NCBI GenBank assembly: GCA_017743475.1
Contig: JAGHYV010000001.1
Coordinates: 124,001-188,000, forward strand
Direction: 5' to 3'
Length of the DNA: 64,000 bases
Origin: Roseiflexus sp.
GTDB taxonomy: Bacteria; Chloroflexota; Chloroflexia; Chloroflexales; Roseiflexaceae
Each line of letters starts with the position of its first letter. Position 1 is the first letter of the stretch. The notes under the pieces are model-generated. The model searched no databases. It saw nothing but the letters and a program-made list of their open reading frames with translations, and had not been told where the DNA came from. Made by a program: the position numbers and the translations under genes. Positions 1-8,489 of the stretch are shown here, one piece after another.

Positions 1-1311
1 GCTTTCAACCCGCCGCCGCGCTGGTCGCTCAGGCGAGGTGTGGGAAGCACGACTCGCGTGCCAAGTTCACGCCGGGCATCGACCAGGAGCGGCGCAAGTT
101 TCCGATATACTGACGGTTCGGCGCTCTGTTCGAGCATCAGGCGCTCTGCTTCGCCCCAGTGCGCCAGCCTGCCGCCTCTTTCCTGTACGGCGGCGAGGAC
201 GCGCCGCCAGCCCTCCCGAACATCCGGCGCCAGGATGAGCGGCACGCCGTTCAGTGTGGTGAAGCGCCCATTCGAGGTCGGATCGACGACGATGATCATG
301 CGGTCGCCCGGCGCGCCTGCCAGACCGAATGCCCACGGTTCACGAGTCAGCGGGTCGCTTTCGATGTCGAGAAAGAAACCGACGTGGGGAAGTTGCGGAG
401 CGCCAGTGCCGGTTGGTTGTGGTTGGTCGCTGAGCAGCGCCTGCGCCTGCAATCGCAGGCGCTCGCTACCATAGGGCAGACGATCCGGCAGCGTTGCAAG
501 AACGCCAGGTTCGAGCGTCACAACCTGTTCTATCCGATGGATGCCGCGCTGACGCAGCGCAATCCCCTGCCGGCGGCTCAATCCGGGAAGGAGTGCAATG
601 TCGCGCGTTTCGTGCGCAGCCGCATCGCACGCCGTTCGCCAGGTGCAGAAAGGGCAATGGTCGTTGTCGAACCAGACAGGCGGGGCTTCTCCGGTTGCAA
701 TGATGGCAGCGCGCCAGACCTGAGCAGTGAACAGAGCAAGCGACGCGGATTGGCGTTTAACGAGTGCTGGTCCGTTCCCGCTGGCACCGAGCCAGAGTTC
801 GCCGGGCAGATCGATCGCTTTCCCCTGAGTCTGCCCCACCAACCACCGCCACGCATCGAGCAGCAGTCGATCCCAACGTGTTGGGCGGCTGTGCAATACA
901 ATTGCTACCGGGCGGTAGAACCTGCACCGGACGTGGTAGCGGTGCGGATCAGCAGGTCGGGAGCACCGCATAGCGTGTGATTGGCGAAAGGCGCTTCGAG
1001 CGCGGCGCTAGCAATCGCTGCCGCACCGCGTTGCATCAACCGGCGGGTCTGATGACACGCTCAGACCACTCAAGTGCGGACAGGTCTTCAAGATCCGGAA
1101 TCCCGGCGAGGATGTGTCGTTTGTGCGCAGCGCGAAGTGCCATCCGCGCACGTGCATCAGCAGTGGGTGTTACCGGAGGCGGATGAACAGAACGTCGATC
1201 AAGCCAGATCCGACGTTCGCAGCGTGCTAGCCATGCCAAATCATCAGCGTCGATCCAGGAGGGAGGGAAAGATGGAACTATTGTGACCGGCTGAGGTTGC
1301 TCGTCGATCAT
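1..1311 (-). pseudogene. RecB-like nuclease (TM0106-type), twice frameshifted, runs off window
   Basis: The start (ATG at 1311) overlaps the cysteine desulfurase stop by 4 bases. The first part reads on to a TGA at 1036-1038 and contains LARCERRIWLD. The protein then continues in a second frame (LMQRGAAAIASAAL, about 1039-925, ended by TAG) and in a third frame from about 927 to the window edge. The third part carries CPFCTWRTAC, a SRRQGIALRQRGI helix-hairpin-like stretch, and VGFFLDIESDP, which looks like the start of an RNase H-like domain. This order (PD-(D/E)XK-like front, Cys cluster, HhH, exonuclease-like rear) fits the TM0106 RecB-like family. Two single-base shifts separate the parts, so as read it makes no full protein. 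A sequencing error is the alternative. Confidence 0.7.
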
Positions 1312-2537
1312 ACGCCTCTCTGCGATGTCACTGTCATTTCCCGCAGTTGTGCAACAATACCTGGCAAAATCTCCAGAACCACATCGACATCGGCATCGGT
1401 GTTCTCACGCCCAAAAGTGAAACGCACTGCGCCGGGGAGCGCAGCCGCAATTTCTGGCGCATGTTCCATCCCGGAAGCGCGGGCTAGGGCGATCAACACG
1501 TGTGATGGCTCTAGTGATCCACTGGTGCAGGCAGAGCCACTCGAAGCAGCAATCCCGTGCTGATCAAGCAACAGAAGGATGCTTTCACCCTCGACACCCT
1601 CGAACGAAAGGCTGGCATTATTGGGCAGTCGTTGGGTCGGATGACCATTGAGACGCGATCCTGGCACACGTTCCAGAATGCCCGCCACCAGCCGGTCACG
1701 CAGACGCGCACAGTGGGCACTGTCGCGCGCGCGGCGTTCTTCCGCCAGGCGCAGCGCCGTCGCCATACCGACGATGCCGGGCACATTCTCGGTGCCAGCG
1801 CGTCGTCGTCGTTCCTGCCCGCCGCCGGTGATCTGCGGCAGGAGCGGTGTGCCCCGGCGAACGTAGAGCGCCCCCACGCCTTTGGGACCGTAGAACTTGT
1901 GCGCAGCAATGGTCATAAGATCAACGTTGAGCGCACGCACGTCGAGCGGTAACGCACCGGGCGCCTGGACGGCATCAGTATGGAAAGGGATGCCGCGTTC
2001 GCGACAGATGGCCCCCAGTTCCGCAATCGGCTGAATCGTGCCAATTTCGTTGTTGGCGTACATGATCGATACCAGCACTGTGTCCGGACGCAACGCGGCG
2101 CGCAGGTCTTCCGGTTGCACCAGACCGTTGTGATCGACAGGCAGGAAGGTCGCTTCGAAGCCAAACGCCTGCAAATGTTCGACAGTATGCAGCACCGCGT
2201 GATGCTCAATGGCGCTGGTAATGATGTGCGATCCCCGTCCCGCCTGGCGTTGCGCCAGTGCGACGCCACGGATCGCAAGGTTATCGCTCTCCGAACCGCT
2301 GCCGGTAAAAATAATCTCACGCGGCGATGCTCCCAGGATCGAAGCGATCTGATCACGTGCTTCGTCGAGTGCATGCAGTGCAGCGCGTCCAATGCGATAG
2401 ATGCTCGATGGATTGCCGAAATGCGTGGTGAAATAGGGGATCATCGCCTCGAGCACCACGGGATCGACCGGCGTCGTTGCCGCGTGATCAAGGTAGATCA
2501 ATCGGTCAGTCACACACTCCTCGCTTTGTGGAGACAT
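1308..2537 (-). CDS. Cysteine desulfurase (NifS/IscS family)
   Basis: A 409-residue pyridoxal-phosphate enzyme that takes sulfur from L-cysteine to give alanine and a protein persulfide for Fe-S cluster and thio-cofactor synthesis in the cytoplasm. The N terminus has [12 protein letters not shown], the cofactor site is [10 protein letters not shown] with the Schiff-base lysine at about residue 214, and the persulfide cysteine is Cys337 in [10 protein letters not shown]. Length is normal for the family. The start codon overlaps the stop of the cbiO-like ATPase (TGATG), so the two are translated together. The neighbours give no specific sulfur acceptor, so a general IscS role is more likely than a nitrogenase-specific one. 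Confidence 0.93.
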   Translation of the reverse strand: MSPQSEECVTDRLIYLDHAATTPVDPVVLEAMIPYFTTHFGNPSSIYRIGRAALHALDEARDQIASILGASPREIIFTGSGSESDNLAIRGVALAQRQAGRGSHIITSAIEHHAVLHTVEHLQAFGFEATFLPVDHNGLVQPEDLRAALRPDTVLVSIMYANNEIGTIQPIAELGAICRERGIPFHTDAVQAPGALPLDVRALNVDLMTIAAHKFYGPKGVGALYVRRGTPLLPQITGGGQERRRRAGTENVPGIVGMATALRLAEERRARDSAHCARLRDRLVAGILERVPGSRLNGHPTQRLPNNASLSFEGVEGESILLLLDQHGIAASSGSACTSGSLEPSHVLIALARASGMEHAPEIAAALPGAVRFTFGRENTDADVDVVLEILPGIVAQLREMTVTSQRGV

Positions 2538-3295
2538 CAGGGCGCTTCCAGACCGTGCGCTTCAAGCAGCGCCTGATCGGCGAGCAGCATAGCAGTGTTG
2601 CCATCTGCGACGATACGCCCCTCGTCCATGATAATCATCCGGTCGAACAGTTCGCGCACCATCAGCATATCGTGGGTCGAAACCAGCATCGTCAGCGGCA
2701 GATTGCGCAGCAGGTCGATCAACCCGCGCCGCGCCCGTGGATCGAGACCGGCTGACGGTTCATCGAACGCCAGAATATCCGGGTCCATCGCCAGTACCGT
2801 GGCAATCGCAATACGCTTCTTTTCGCCCATACTCAAACGGTACGGCTGCCGGTCGCGGTACGCCTGCATCCCGACCAGCGCAAGCGCCCGTTCGACCCGC
2901 GCGCGCACGTCGTCTGCCGATAGCCCCATATGGAGTGGACCGAACGCGACATCCTCAAAGACCGTTGGTGAGAACAGTTGATCATCGGGATTTTGAAACA
3001 CGAGACCGACCCGCGCGCGCACCTGCGGCAGGTTGCGCTCATTCACCGGAACCCCACCGATCGCAATATGTCCCTTCCCGCGCAGAATACCGTTGAGGTG
3101 CAGCAACAGCGTACTTTTGCCCGCGCCGTTGGGTCCGACCAGCGCCACTTTCTCGCCGCGTGCAACAGAGAGCGTCGCGCCACGGAGTGCGACACGCCCA
3201 TCGGGATAGGCAAAGTGCAGGTCTTCGATCAGGAGCGCTGGCGGTTCAGCGCCTGGCGACGGCGCGAGTGCAATGTCGAGATCACGGAGCAGCAT
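2537..3295 (-). CDS. cbiO: ECF transporter ATPase, CbiO-type
   Basis: This is the ATP-hydrolysing subunit of an energy-coupling-factor importer, 252 residues from the ATG at 3295. The features are Walker [13 protein letters not shown]-loop FQNPDDQLF (typical of CbiO/EcfA), signature [12 protein letters not shown] and Walker [14 protein letters not shown] prefer the ATG at 3295 because AGGA lies about 8 bases upstream; a GTG 30 bases earlier is also possible. A TACAAT box lies near 3331-3336 upstream, so the gene may have its own promoter as well as reading from cbiQ. With CbiQ and CbiM nearby the cargo is probably Co2+ or Ni2+ for cobalamin or metalloenzymes; specificity cannot be read from the ATPase. 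Confidence 0.92.
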   Translation of the reverse strand: MLLRDLDIALAPSPGAEPPALLIEDLHFAYPDGRVALRGATLSVARGEKVALVGPNGAGKSTLLLHLNGILRGKGHIAIGGVPVNERNLPQVRARVGLVFQNPDDQLFSPTVFEDVAFGPLHMGLSADDVRARVERALALVGMQAYRDRQPYRLSMGEKKRIAIATVLAMDPDILAFDEPSAGLDPRARRGLIDLLRNLPLTMLVSTHDMLMVRELFDRMIIMDEGRIVADGNTAMLLADQALLEAHGLEAP

Positions 3296-3442
3296 GGACG
3301 TATCCTGAACATTATTGTTCAACACTATTGTAGCGTATTCCGTTATCCGTCGGATGGGGTGCTGCGGAGCAGGAACGCTTGCCAGAGCGAGACTGCATCG
3401 TAACGCAGCGTCGTCGTTGCACGCCGTGCCGGGTATGTCGGG

Positions 3443-4225
3443 TCACAGCGCCATTCCCGCTACGTGGATGAGCGCTAGCGCCACGACCGTCCCCGCCAGC
3501 GCCCACCAGTCGTGTGCGCGCATCTGATGAGGATTAGCGGTCAGAAAGCGTCCATCGAAGCCACGCGCCAGCATCGCCTGATACACCCGCTCGCTGCGAT
3601 CATAACTGCGCAGGAACAGTTGCCCGACCATGTTTCCGGTCACCTGCGCGCGCCAGAGAAGCGAGCCGCCGCTTCCCACGCTGCGCGCATCGCGAGCACG
3701 CATCAACCGCAGCGCCTCATCGCTCAGGATGGTCAGGTAGCGCACCATAAGACCGATCACCGCAACCAGCAACGGAGGGACGCGCAGGTGGCGCAGCGCA
3801 TGCAGCAGATCGGGAATAGGGGTGACGGCGGTCAGAACAATTGCCATCTGCACCGACAACCAGCTCCGCGCCAGAATGCTGAAGAAGCGCACCACCCCCG
3901 TATCGGTCGCTATCAGCGCGCTGCTGCCGATCTGCCACCCGGCAAGCGGTTGCCCCGGTGTCGTGAACACGACCGTGACGGCGACCAGTGCGAAGGGGAG
4001 CGCCACAAACGAGCGCTTAAGCGCAAAGAAGACGCCAATATTCGCCAGCGCGCAAACCAGCGTCACCAGACCAAACGACAGCGCAAACCCAATCCATGCG
4101 CCGTCCGGCAGGATGACATTCGAGATGATGAACAGCAGGGTCACGATCACTTTGACCCGCGGCTCAAGGCGGTGGATGCGGCTGGCGCCGTTCTGGTAGC
4201 GGTCTGACAGGTGAATGTGTTTCAT
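3443..4225 (-). CDS. cbiQ: ECF transporter transmembrane subunit, CbiQ/EcfT
   Basis: A 260-residue membrane scaffold that couples CbiO ATPases to the substrate-binding CbiM. It shows about five hydrophobic segments (for example VIVTLLFIISNVIL and LLVAVIGLMVRYLTIL) and the conserved cytoplasmic coupling stretches around ALRLMRARDARS and YQAMLARGFDGR, which contain the two A-R-(D/G) motifs of EcfT. The ATG at 4225 is preceded by a purine-rich AGGG-like stretch; a further-upstream start would add 33 unrelated residues. About 150 bases separate it from cbiO. Unusually, cbiM lies more than 4 kb upstream, with a secreted protein and a toxin-antitoxin pair in between. Confidence 0.9.
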   Translation of the reverse strand: MKHIHLSDRYQNGASRIHRLEPRVKVIVTLLFIISNVILPDGAWIGFALSFGLVTLVCALANIGVFFALKRSFVALPFALVAVTVVFTTPGQPLAGWQIGSSALIATDTGVVRFFSILARSWLSVQMAIVLTAVTPIPDLLHALRHLRVPPLLVAVIGLMVRYLTILSDEALRLMRARDARSVGSGGSLLWRAQVTGNMVGQLFLRSYDRSERVYQAMLARGFDGRFLTANPHQMRAHDWWALAGTVVALALIHVAGMAL

Positions 4226-4341
4226 AAGGGAGAAGCGGGAACCCTGCCTGTATGCAAACCCTGGCGCCGGGCAGGCGGGCAGCCTGGCGAATCTATCGGA
4301 GCGGCTTCTATCGCACGCTATCACTAAACCAATATCGCGGC

Positions 4342-4458
4342 ATCGAGTACACCTTCCAGGTGTTGCTCAAACCCTGTCATGGCATCATAGCCGGCCTGTT
4401 ACAGCACACCGGCTATCTCGACCGGCAGATTAACGTCAATTCGCACAGAAGTCAAACC
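4342..4458. repeat. Left copy of toxin-antitoxin border element (scar without TA)
   Basis: Positions 4342-4368 match 7618-7644 exactly over 27 bases, and 4435-4458 match 8187-8210 at all but two positions. Weaker similarity continues past the 27-mer to about 4393, including the region that encodes the antitoxin C terminus in the right-hand copy. The 27-mer contains a hairpin (ACACCT, TCC, AGGTGT). In this copy the two borders are only 66 bases apart, so it reads as the same element with the toxin-antitoxin genes missing. Confidence 0.75.
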
Positions 4459-7313
4459 GCTTTCGCTTTCACACTGCGGCCAGGACGGTCTGATGGCGCC
4501 GGACTCAGCCGCTGCGACGAGCGAGCGAAGCGACCAGGAGAGAAGCCGTCGGCTGGAGCGAGTGGACAGATGCACAATGTCGGGCATCCAGGCTTGAGAA
4601 TAAGCGGCAGGTATATCTTGTGGAGTAGAAACGGCCCGCCTTGCAGGGCAAAATAGAGCCACGCAGTTGGCGCGACTCCGTGCCAGCGGGTGGTCCACAC
4701 TCCTCCACCTGCGTACTCATCCAGCGAGCTGCTCAGTGCCCCATTCGGCTCTTGCTGAGCGATCAATTCCCCTAAGAAGCGATTCGCCCCTTCACCGCCT
4801 GCAGCAATGTACTGCCCTGTCCCTTCGTTCCAGATTGCCCAGGGACCTCCCTGTCCATCAAATCCGAAGGCCTGGGCGCCCTGAGCAGGCAGAACAAGCG
4901 TAGCGCGAGCATAACTCAACGCCCGACGCGCTTTGGCGCTCTCACCGATGCTCCGCAGGAATGCCGCCCCCCAGGTCTGGTTATCCAGAAAGGGCTGCCA
5001 CCAGTTTCGCCCCCCTTTAAAGCGGCCCATTGCGTCGTCCCAGTAATAGGTGAGGAGACAGTTCCTGATCCGATTCGCCTCGTCCTGATACTCCGGCCCG
5101 GCGAATTGGAAAGCCCACCATGCGTCAATAGTCCCTTCCGTATGGTCAATCACCAGACATCCGTCGGCGCCGATCCTCGTCCGCAGATAGTCTGCACCTT
5201 TCTGCATTGCCCTGCGCGCATCTGCGAGAGTGCGATTGATCGCTGTCTCTGCACGCTGGTGCACATCTTTTTGCATTGTCGTGCACACATCCGGGCGATC
5301 ACCACCCAGTGCCAGATAAAGGCTCAACCCATACACGGCCCAGGCGATGTCACCTTCCCACTTATTGGAATCCACAAGGTCAAGGGTCTCACAATTGCGA
5401 CTCTTGTACCAGCTGCCATCGGCGTTTTGCGTTGAAACCAGCGCACGTGCCAGGGCATCAGCCTCTGCCCGGCGTTTTTCCTTCACAAACACAATCAGTG
5501 CCAGCGCCTGATCATACGTATGCGCGACGCATGCTCCCTCTTCCTGCCACGACTTTACCAGACCTGTACGGGTCTGCTGTGTTGCGATCCAGTCAGCCGC
5601 TGCGCGCGCAGCGATCTTGTTGGACGTTGCGCGCTCAAAAGCGCTGAGTACAGGTCGTCTGGCTACATTGAATGCACCAAGATTGTCAATGGCCAGGCGG
5701 CCACTTCCCCCGCTATCGTTTGCGCCATCTTTGACGACCGAGATGAAAACAGCAACGACTTGCGCAGGATTGAACATTCTGCCCGGCGTCCATCCTTCCA
5801 AAAACTGGAACGGAATAATCAGGTGACCCCACCAGCCACGGTGGGTCACGTGATGATAGCCGCGCGCGAATATGTGGTCGCCGGTTGCATCTCGCGTGAT
5901 CAAACCCACCTCCATCGAATTCGCTGCGTTTGGATCACCACGCCACTCAAAGCGCAGATGGTCATACGATGAGAGGTCAATCGGCGGGTTGAAATCACAG
6001 CGTATCTGTGCCCAATTGTGATTACCGGTTCCGAGATTGTAATCCAATTGGAGCGCCGTGTCCGTATAACCGGCAATTGGACGCAGGGCTGCAACGGTGG
6101 ACTGACGCTCATCTCGGACCGGGTAGCACTGATACGCGCCCTCGAAATTCAGCAGCGTAACCCCATTGCGCAGTCCAAGATCGTTCCACGGATCCGGAGG
6201 GTTATCCTGCGCCAGGAGCCAGTAGGAAACCTGTGCGCTCCGTCCAGCTGCCCACGACTCGGAAGCCGTTCCATCATCGTGCAGCCACAATCCCACGTTG
6301 TCATCATTCGGATCCGCCGTTGCGTTGATCCAGCCCTGTGGTGTGATCGTGCGGTCGTTCGGAAGTGCGTCCAGCGCAATACGGACATTCGGTGTGTTCC
6401 CCTGCCAGCTGACATCATCGGTATGCAGGGCGTCAAGCCATGTCGAGCTGAGTGGGAGAGGGTTGGTGAAAACAAACCCGGAGGGCGCGACGCTGCTGAA
6501 GGCAACCTGATGGCGCTCTAAATTGCTGGCCATATAGCGGGCGGCGTCGCTGTCGTGACAGGCGACAAATCCGCCAGCGCACGCGCCGCTCTCGTTGATA
6601 AACATAGAAGAGATCTGGACGAGTTTGAAGCCTTGCTTTTCTGTCCGGCGGATCGCGGGGATTGAAACGTTGGTCGTCGTGGTGTATGTCTGCACGACGT
6701 GCAGGCGTGTCTGATCGTCGCGGGGCGGTGGCATAGTGATGTTGTATGTAATGGTAAAGGCGCCGTTCGTCGCATACGCCTGCATGTGCAGGGATCCGTT
6801 CGGTTGAAGCCGCCGGGTGTTGAGGTTCAGGCTTGTGATCTGTGGATTATGATGATAGGTTGAGACATCAGACCAATAGGCTGGTCCGAGCACGAAGGAA
6901 CTGCCGAACGGGACGGGTGGGGAGGGATCGGCATTCTGCTTCAGGCGCACAAAACCCGAGGCATAGATCGCTGCTACTTGAGGCTTGCCCGGGTAAGTCT
7001 GCGATTTGTGATAGATGCGCAAGAGCGCGGCTGAAGAGGAGGTCCCGCCATCGACGGAAACTGTCATCGGGGTTGGTACAGCGGGATCGGATGCACATCG
7101 TTCAATGGCCCACGCACCATCCTGGTAGAGGAATGAACACCCATGTTGTGGAGAAACAAGCATAGAGTGTGCAGACGAAACTACAATGGATGGCGACGCG
7201 ACGACAGGCGAGGATCTCACAAGGGGCGCCGGCCTGGCAATAGTGACGTCCGGCACAAACACGACAGCCAATAGCAGACCGGCCAGCGCGAAGAGAATGG
7301 ATATGCGTTTCAT
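4452..7313 (-). CDS. Large secreted protein with CBM-like and helical-barrel domains
   Basis: A 953-residue exported protein. Residues 1-26 are a signal peptide (KRISILFALAGLLLAVVF core). About residues 60-390 look beta-rich. About 400-560 (from VTLLNFEGAYQ to RLAIDNLGAF) resemble a CBM11/CIA30-type carbohydrate-binding jelly roll. About 570-890 hold repeated helices with WIATQQ, TYDQALALIVF, NADGSWY and DIAWAVYGLSLYL, reminiscent of (alpha/alpha) barrels in glycoside hydrolases and lyases. A polysaccharide-active role is an inference; I could not identify catalytic acids. The start at 7313 has GGAGATG upstream. After YLPLILK, a tail motif of Chloroflexota secreted proteins, the frame continues through a dispersed repeat to a late stop. 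The gene interrupts the cbiM-cbiQ block and may be an insertion. Confidence 0.75.
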   Translation of the reverse strand: MKRISILFALAGLLLAVVFVPDVTIARPAPLVRSSPVVASPSIVVSSAHSMLVSPQHGCSFLYQDGAWAIERCASDPAVPTPMTVSVDGGTSSSAALLRIYHKSQTYPGKPQVAAIYASGFVRLKQNADPSPPVPFGSSFVLGPAYWSDVSTYHHNPQITSLNLNTRRLQPNGSLHMQAYATNGAFTITYNITMPPPRDDQTRLHVVQTYTTTTNVSIPAIRRTEKQGFKLVQISSMFINESGACAGGFVACHDSDAARYMASNLERHQVAFSSVAPSGFVFTNPLPLSSTWLDALHTDDVSWQGNTPNVRIALDALPNDRTITPQGWINATADPNDDNVGLWLHDDGTASESWAAGRSAQVSYWLLAQDNPPDPWNDLGLRNGVTLLNFEGAYQCYPVRDERQSTVAALRPIAGYTDTALQLDYNLGTGNHNWAQIRCDFNPPIDLSSYDHLRFEWRGDPNAANSMEVGLITRDATGDHIFARGYHHVTHRGWWGHLIIPFQFLEGWTPGRMFNPAQVVAVFISVVKDGANDSGGSGRLAIDNLGAFNVARRPVLSAFERATSNKIAARAAADWIATQQTRTGLVKSWQEEGACVAHTYDQALALIVFVKEKRRAEADALARALVSTQNADGSWYKSRNCETLDLVDSNKWEGDIAWAVYGLSLYLALGGDRPDVCTTMQKDVHQRAETAINRTLADARRAMQKGADYLRTRIGADGCLVIDHTEGTIDAWWAFQFAGPEYQDEANRIRNCLLTYYWDDAMGRFKGGRNWWQPFLDNQTWGAAFLRSIGESAKARRALSYARATLVLPAQGAQAFGFDGQGGPWAIWNEGTGQYIAAGGEGANRFLGELIAQQEPNGALSSSLDEYAGGGVWTTRWHGVAPTAWLYFALQGGPFLLHKIYLPLILKPGCPTLCICPLAPADGFSPGRFARSSQRLSPAPSDRPGRSVKAKAV
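4519..4556. repeat. Dispersed GAGCGAGCGAAGCGA repeat, copy 1
   Basis: GAGCGAGCGAAGCGA at 4519-4533, followed by a purine-rich link and GTCGGCTGGA, recurs at 47598-47633. Here it lies inside the last codons of the secreted-protein frame and encodes ADGFSPGRFARS on the minus strand. Confidence 0.7.
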
Positions 7314-7658
7314 CGTTCATCTCCATACGCTCATTCGGTACGTGCAGACTGATGGACAGGCGTCAGCAGCACCGCTGGCGGACGTGTAAGGTGGGAGAGC
7401 CGATGGCAAGCAACGCGCAGTGGCAAATTGCAATTATTGCCCTTTGGGTTGCCGGATCGCCTTATGTTGCCGGGATACTGTAGAAGAAATGCGGTCGCCG
7501 ACCTGCTACGCACGGTAGCTGCTGTTTGCGGGTAAAACGAGCCGGGGTTGAGTCTACGCCAGCAGTGTCAATTATACAGCAATGTTCGGGTGCATCTTTA
7601 CCAGAAGCAATATCGATATCGAGTACACCTTCCAGGTGTTGCTCGAACACGGCTATGG

Positions 7659-7925
7659 CTATGCCGCAGCCTGTTGCCCTTGTTCAGCAAGCCTTTGCTG
7701 TAACCAGAGATTAACCAACGTCTCTACCTGCACCCCACGTTGCCGGGCTTGCTTTTCAAGCGCTGCAAATAACTCTACTTCAATCGGCACAGCACACACG
7801 ATCTGAAACCTCACATCAGGGGCAGCAGGATTGTCAAAATCGGTGAAATCGTGGGCATCCCAAAACTCGCCAATCTTTTCATCGGCGTCTGCCTGTGAAA
7901 TGCTGCTCAGTCTACTTGCGTCCAT
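7659..7925 (-). CDS. BrnA/CopG-like antitoxin
   Basis: An 88-residue protein. The N terminus carries IGEFWDAHDFTDFDN, a signature of small antitoxins of the CopG/BrnA type, and the C terminus is a ribbon-helix-helix-like segment (PIEVELFAALEKQARQRGV followed by VNLWLQQRLAEQ). It overlaps the toxin gene upstream by 14 bases, the toxin-first order typical of BrnT/BrnA. The expected role is to bind and neutralise the toxin and to repress the pair's promoter through the RHH domain. The last residues (QQAAA) fall in DNA shared with the left border scar. Family membership is by motif memory. Confidence 0.78.
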   Translation of the reverse strand: MDASRLSSISQADADEKIGEFWDAHDFTDFDNPAAPDVRFQIVCAVPIEVELFAALEKQARQRGVQVETLVNLWLQQRLAEQGQQAAA

Positions 7926-8151
7926 AGGCGTTGCGCTCCTTATCGCTCATGTCACGCGCACTGATGATCACTGCTGTTTTGAGTGTCTGTTTGTAGATGA
8001 AGAAAACTGCCAGATACCTGCCGCCTGGTGTCTGACCAAAGGCGGCATACACATTTTCGCCTTCGGTGTAACCCTTTTCCGCAAAACGAATCCCTGGTCC
8101 GCTCAGTAAAACTTGACGTGCCTCGTGGCAGGTGACATGATGTTTTGCCAT
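7912..8151 (-). CDS. BrnT-like toxin
   Basis: A 79-residue protein ending GRYLAVFFIYK, IISARDMSDKERNAYGRK. The R-Y-L strand and the SARDM..KER..Y ending are hallmarks of the BrnT family, RelE-fold ribonucleases that block translation. The N terminus is shorter than in many BrnT proteins: the usual WD..K..N.KKHGV stretch is reduced to AKHHVTCHEA, and a stop lies just upstream in frame. It could therefore be slightly truncated or start elsewhere. It lies directly upstream of, and overlaps, the antitoxin gene. A weak promoter (TTGACT at 8186-8191, minus strand) precedes it. Confidence 0.75.
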   Translation of the reverse strand: MAKHHVTCHEARQVLLSGPGIRFAEKGYTEGENVYAAFGQTPGGRYLAVFFIYKQTLKTAVIISARDMSDKERNAYGRK

Positions 8152-8489
8152 GAGTTTTCGTCGATATGTTCAGGGCACACGATAAAGTCAATTCGCATAG
8201 AAGTCAAGCCACTACGACTGTCCGTGGGACGCCGTATCGCCGGGCGGGAAACGTTCTCTGGTTGGCGTTCGCGTGTGGTCTGCCGACCAGATAGGACGCC
8301 TGTCGCTTATGTGGAAAGCAGTCGAGAAACCATCGCATGCCCGTGGAGATCATCGTATCAACGCGGCAATTGCCTGTCAAGGACCTTTTGAACGCCGTTT
8401 GTGACGAACTCGATCAACTGGGGGCACTGTATGGAACTACAGATTCGCAAGCTCAAAGGACTCCGAAAAGACCAGCCTCTGCAAACCCC
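8152..8489. other. Intergenic stretch between the toxin gene and cbiM
   Basis: It holds the right border repeat at 8187-8210. A short plus-strand frame (MPVEIIVSTRQL..., from 8337) looks faintly protein-like for about 35 codons and then runs into the cbiM antisense, so it may be a gene remnant. I see no other signal. Confidence 0.4.

Larger units (their letters stand above)
7618..8210. repeat. Right copy of the border element, enclosing BrnT/BrnA-like genes
   Basis: The left border at 7618-7644 (27 bases, identical to 4342-4368) lies just past the antitoxin stop. The right border at 8187-8210 lies just upstream of the toxin start and contains, on the minus strand, a TTGACT box that could be the -35 of the toxin promoter. 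The borders and the two genes behave as one unit of about 590 bases that is duplicated, in truncated form, on the far side of the secreted-protein gene. Confidence 0.7.

Noticed and set aside
159-980. Open plus-strand frame of 273 codons
   Set aside because: The minus strand reads as a RecB-like nuclease in consecutive frames; this frame shows no motif.
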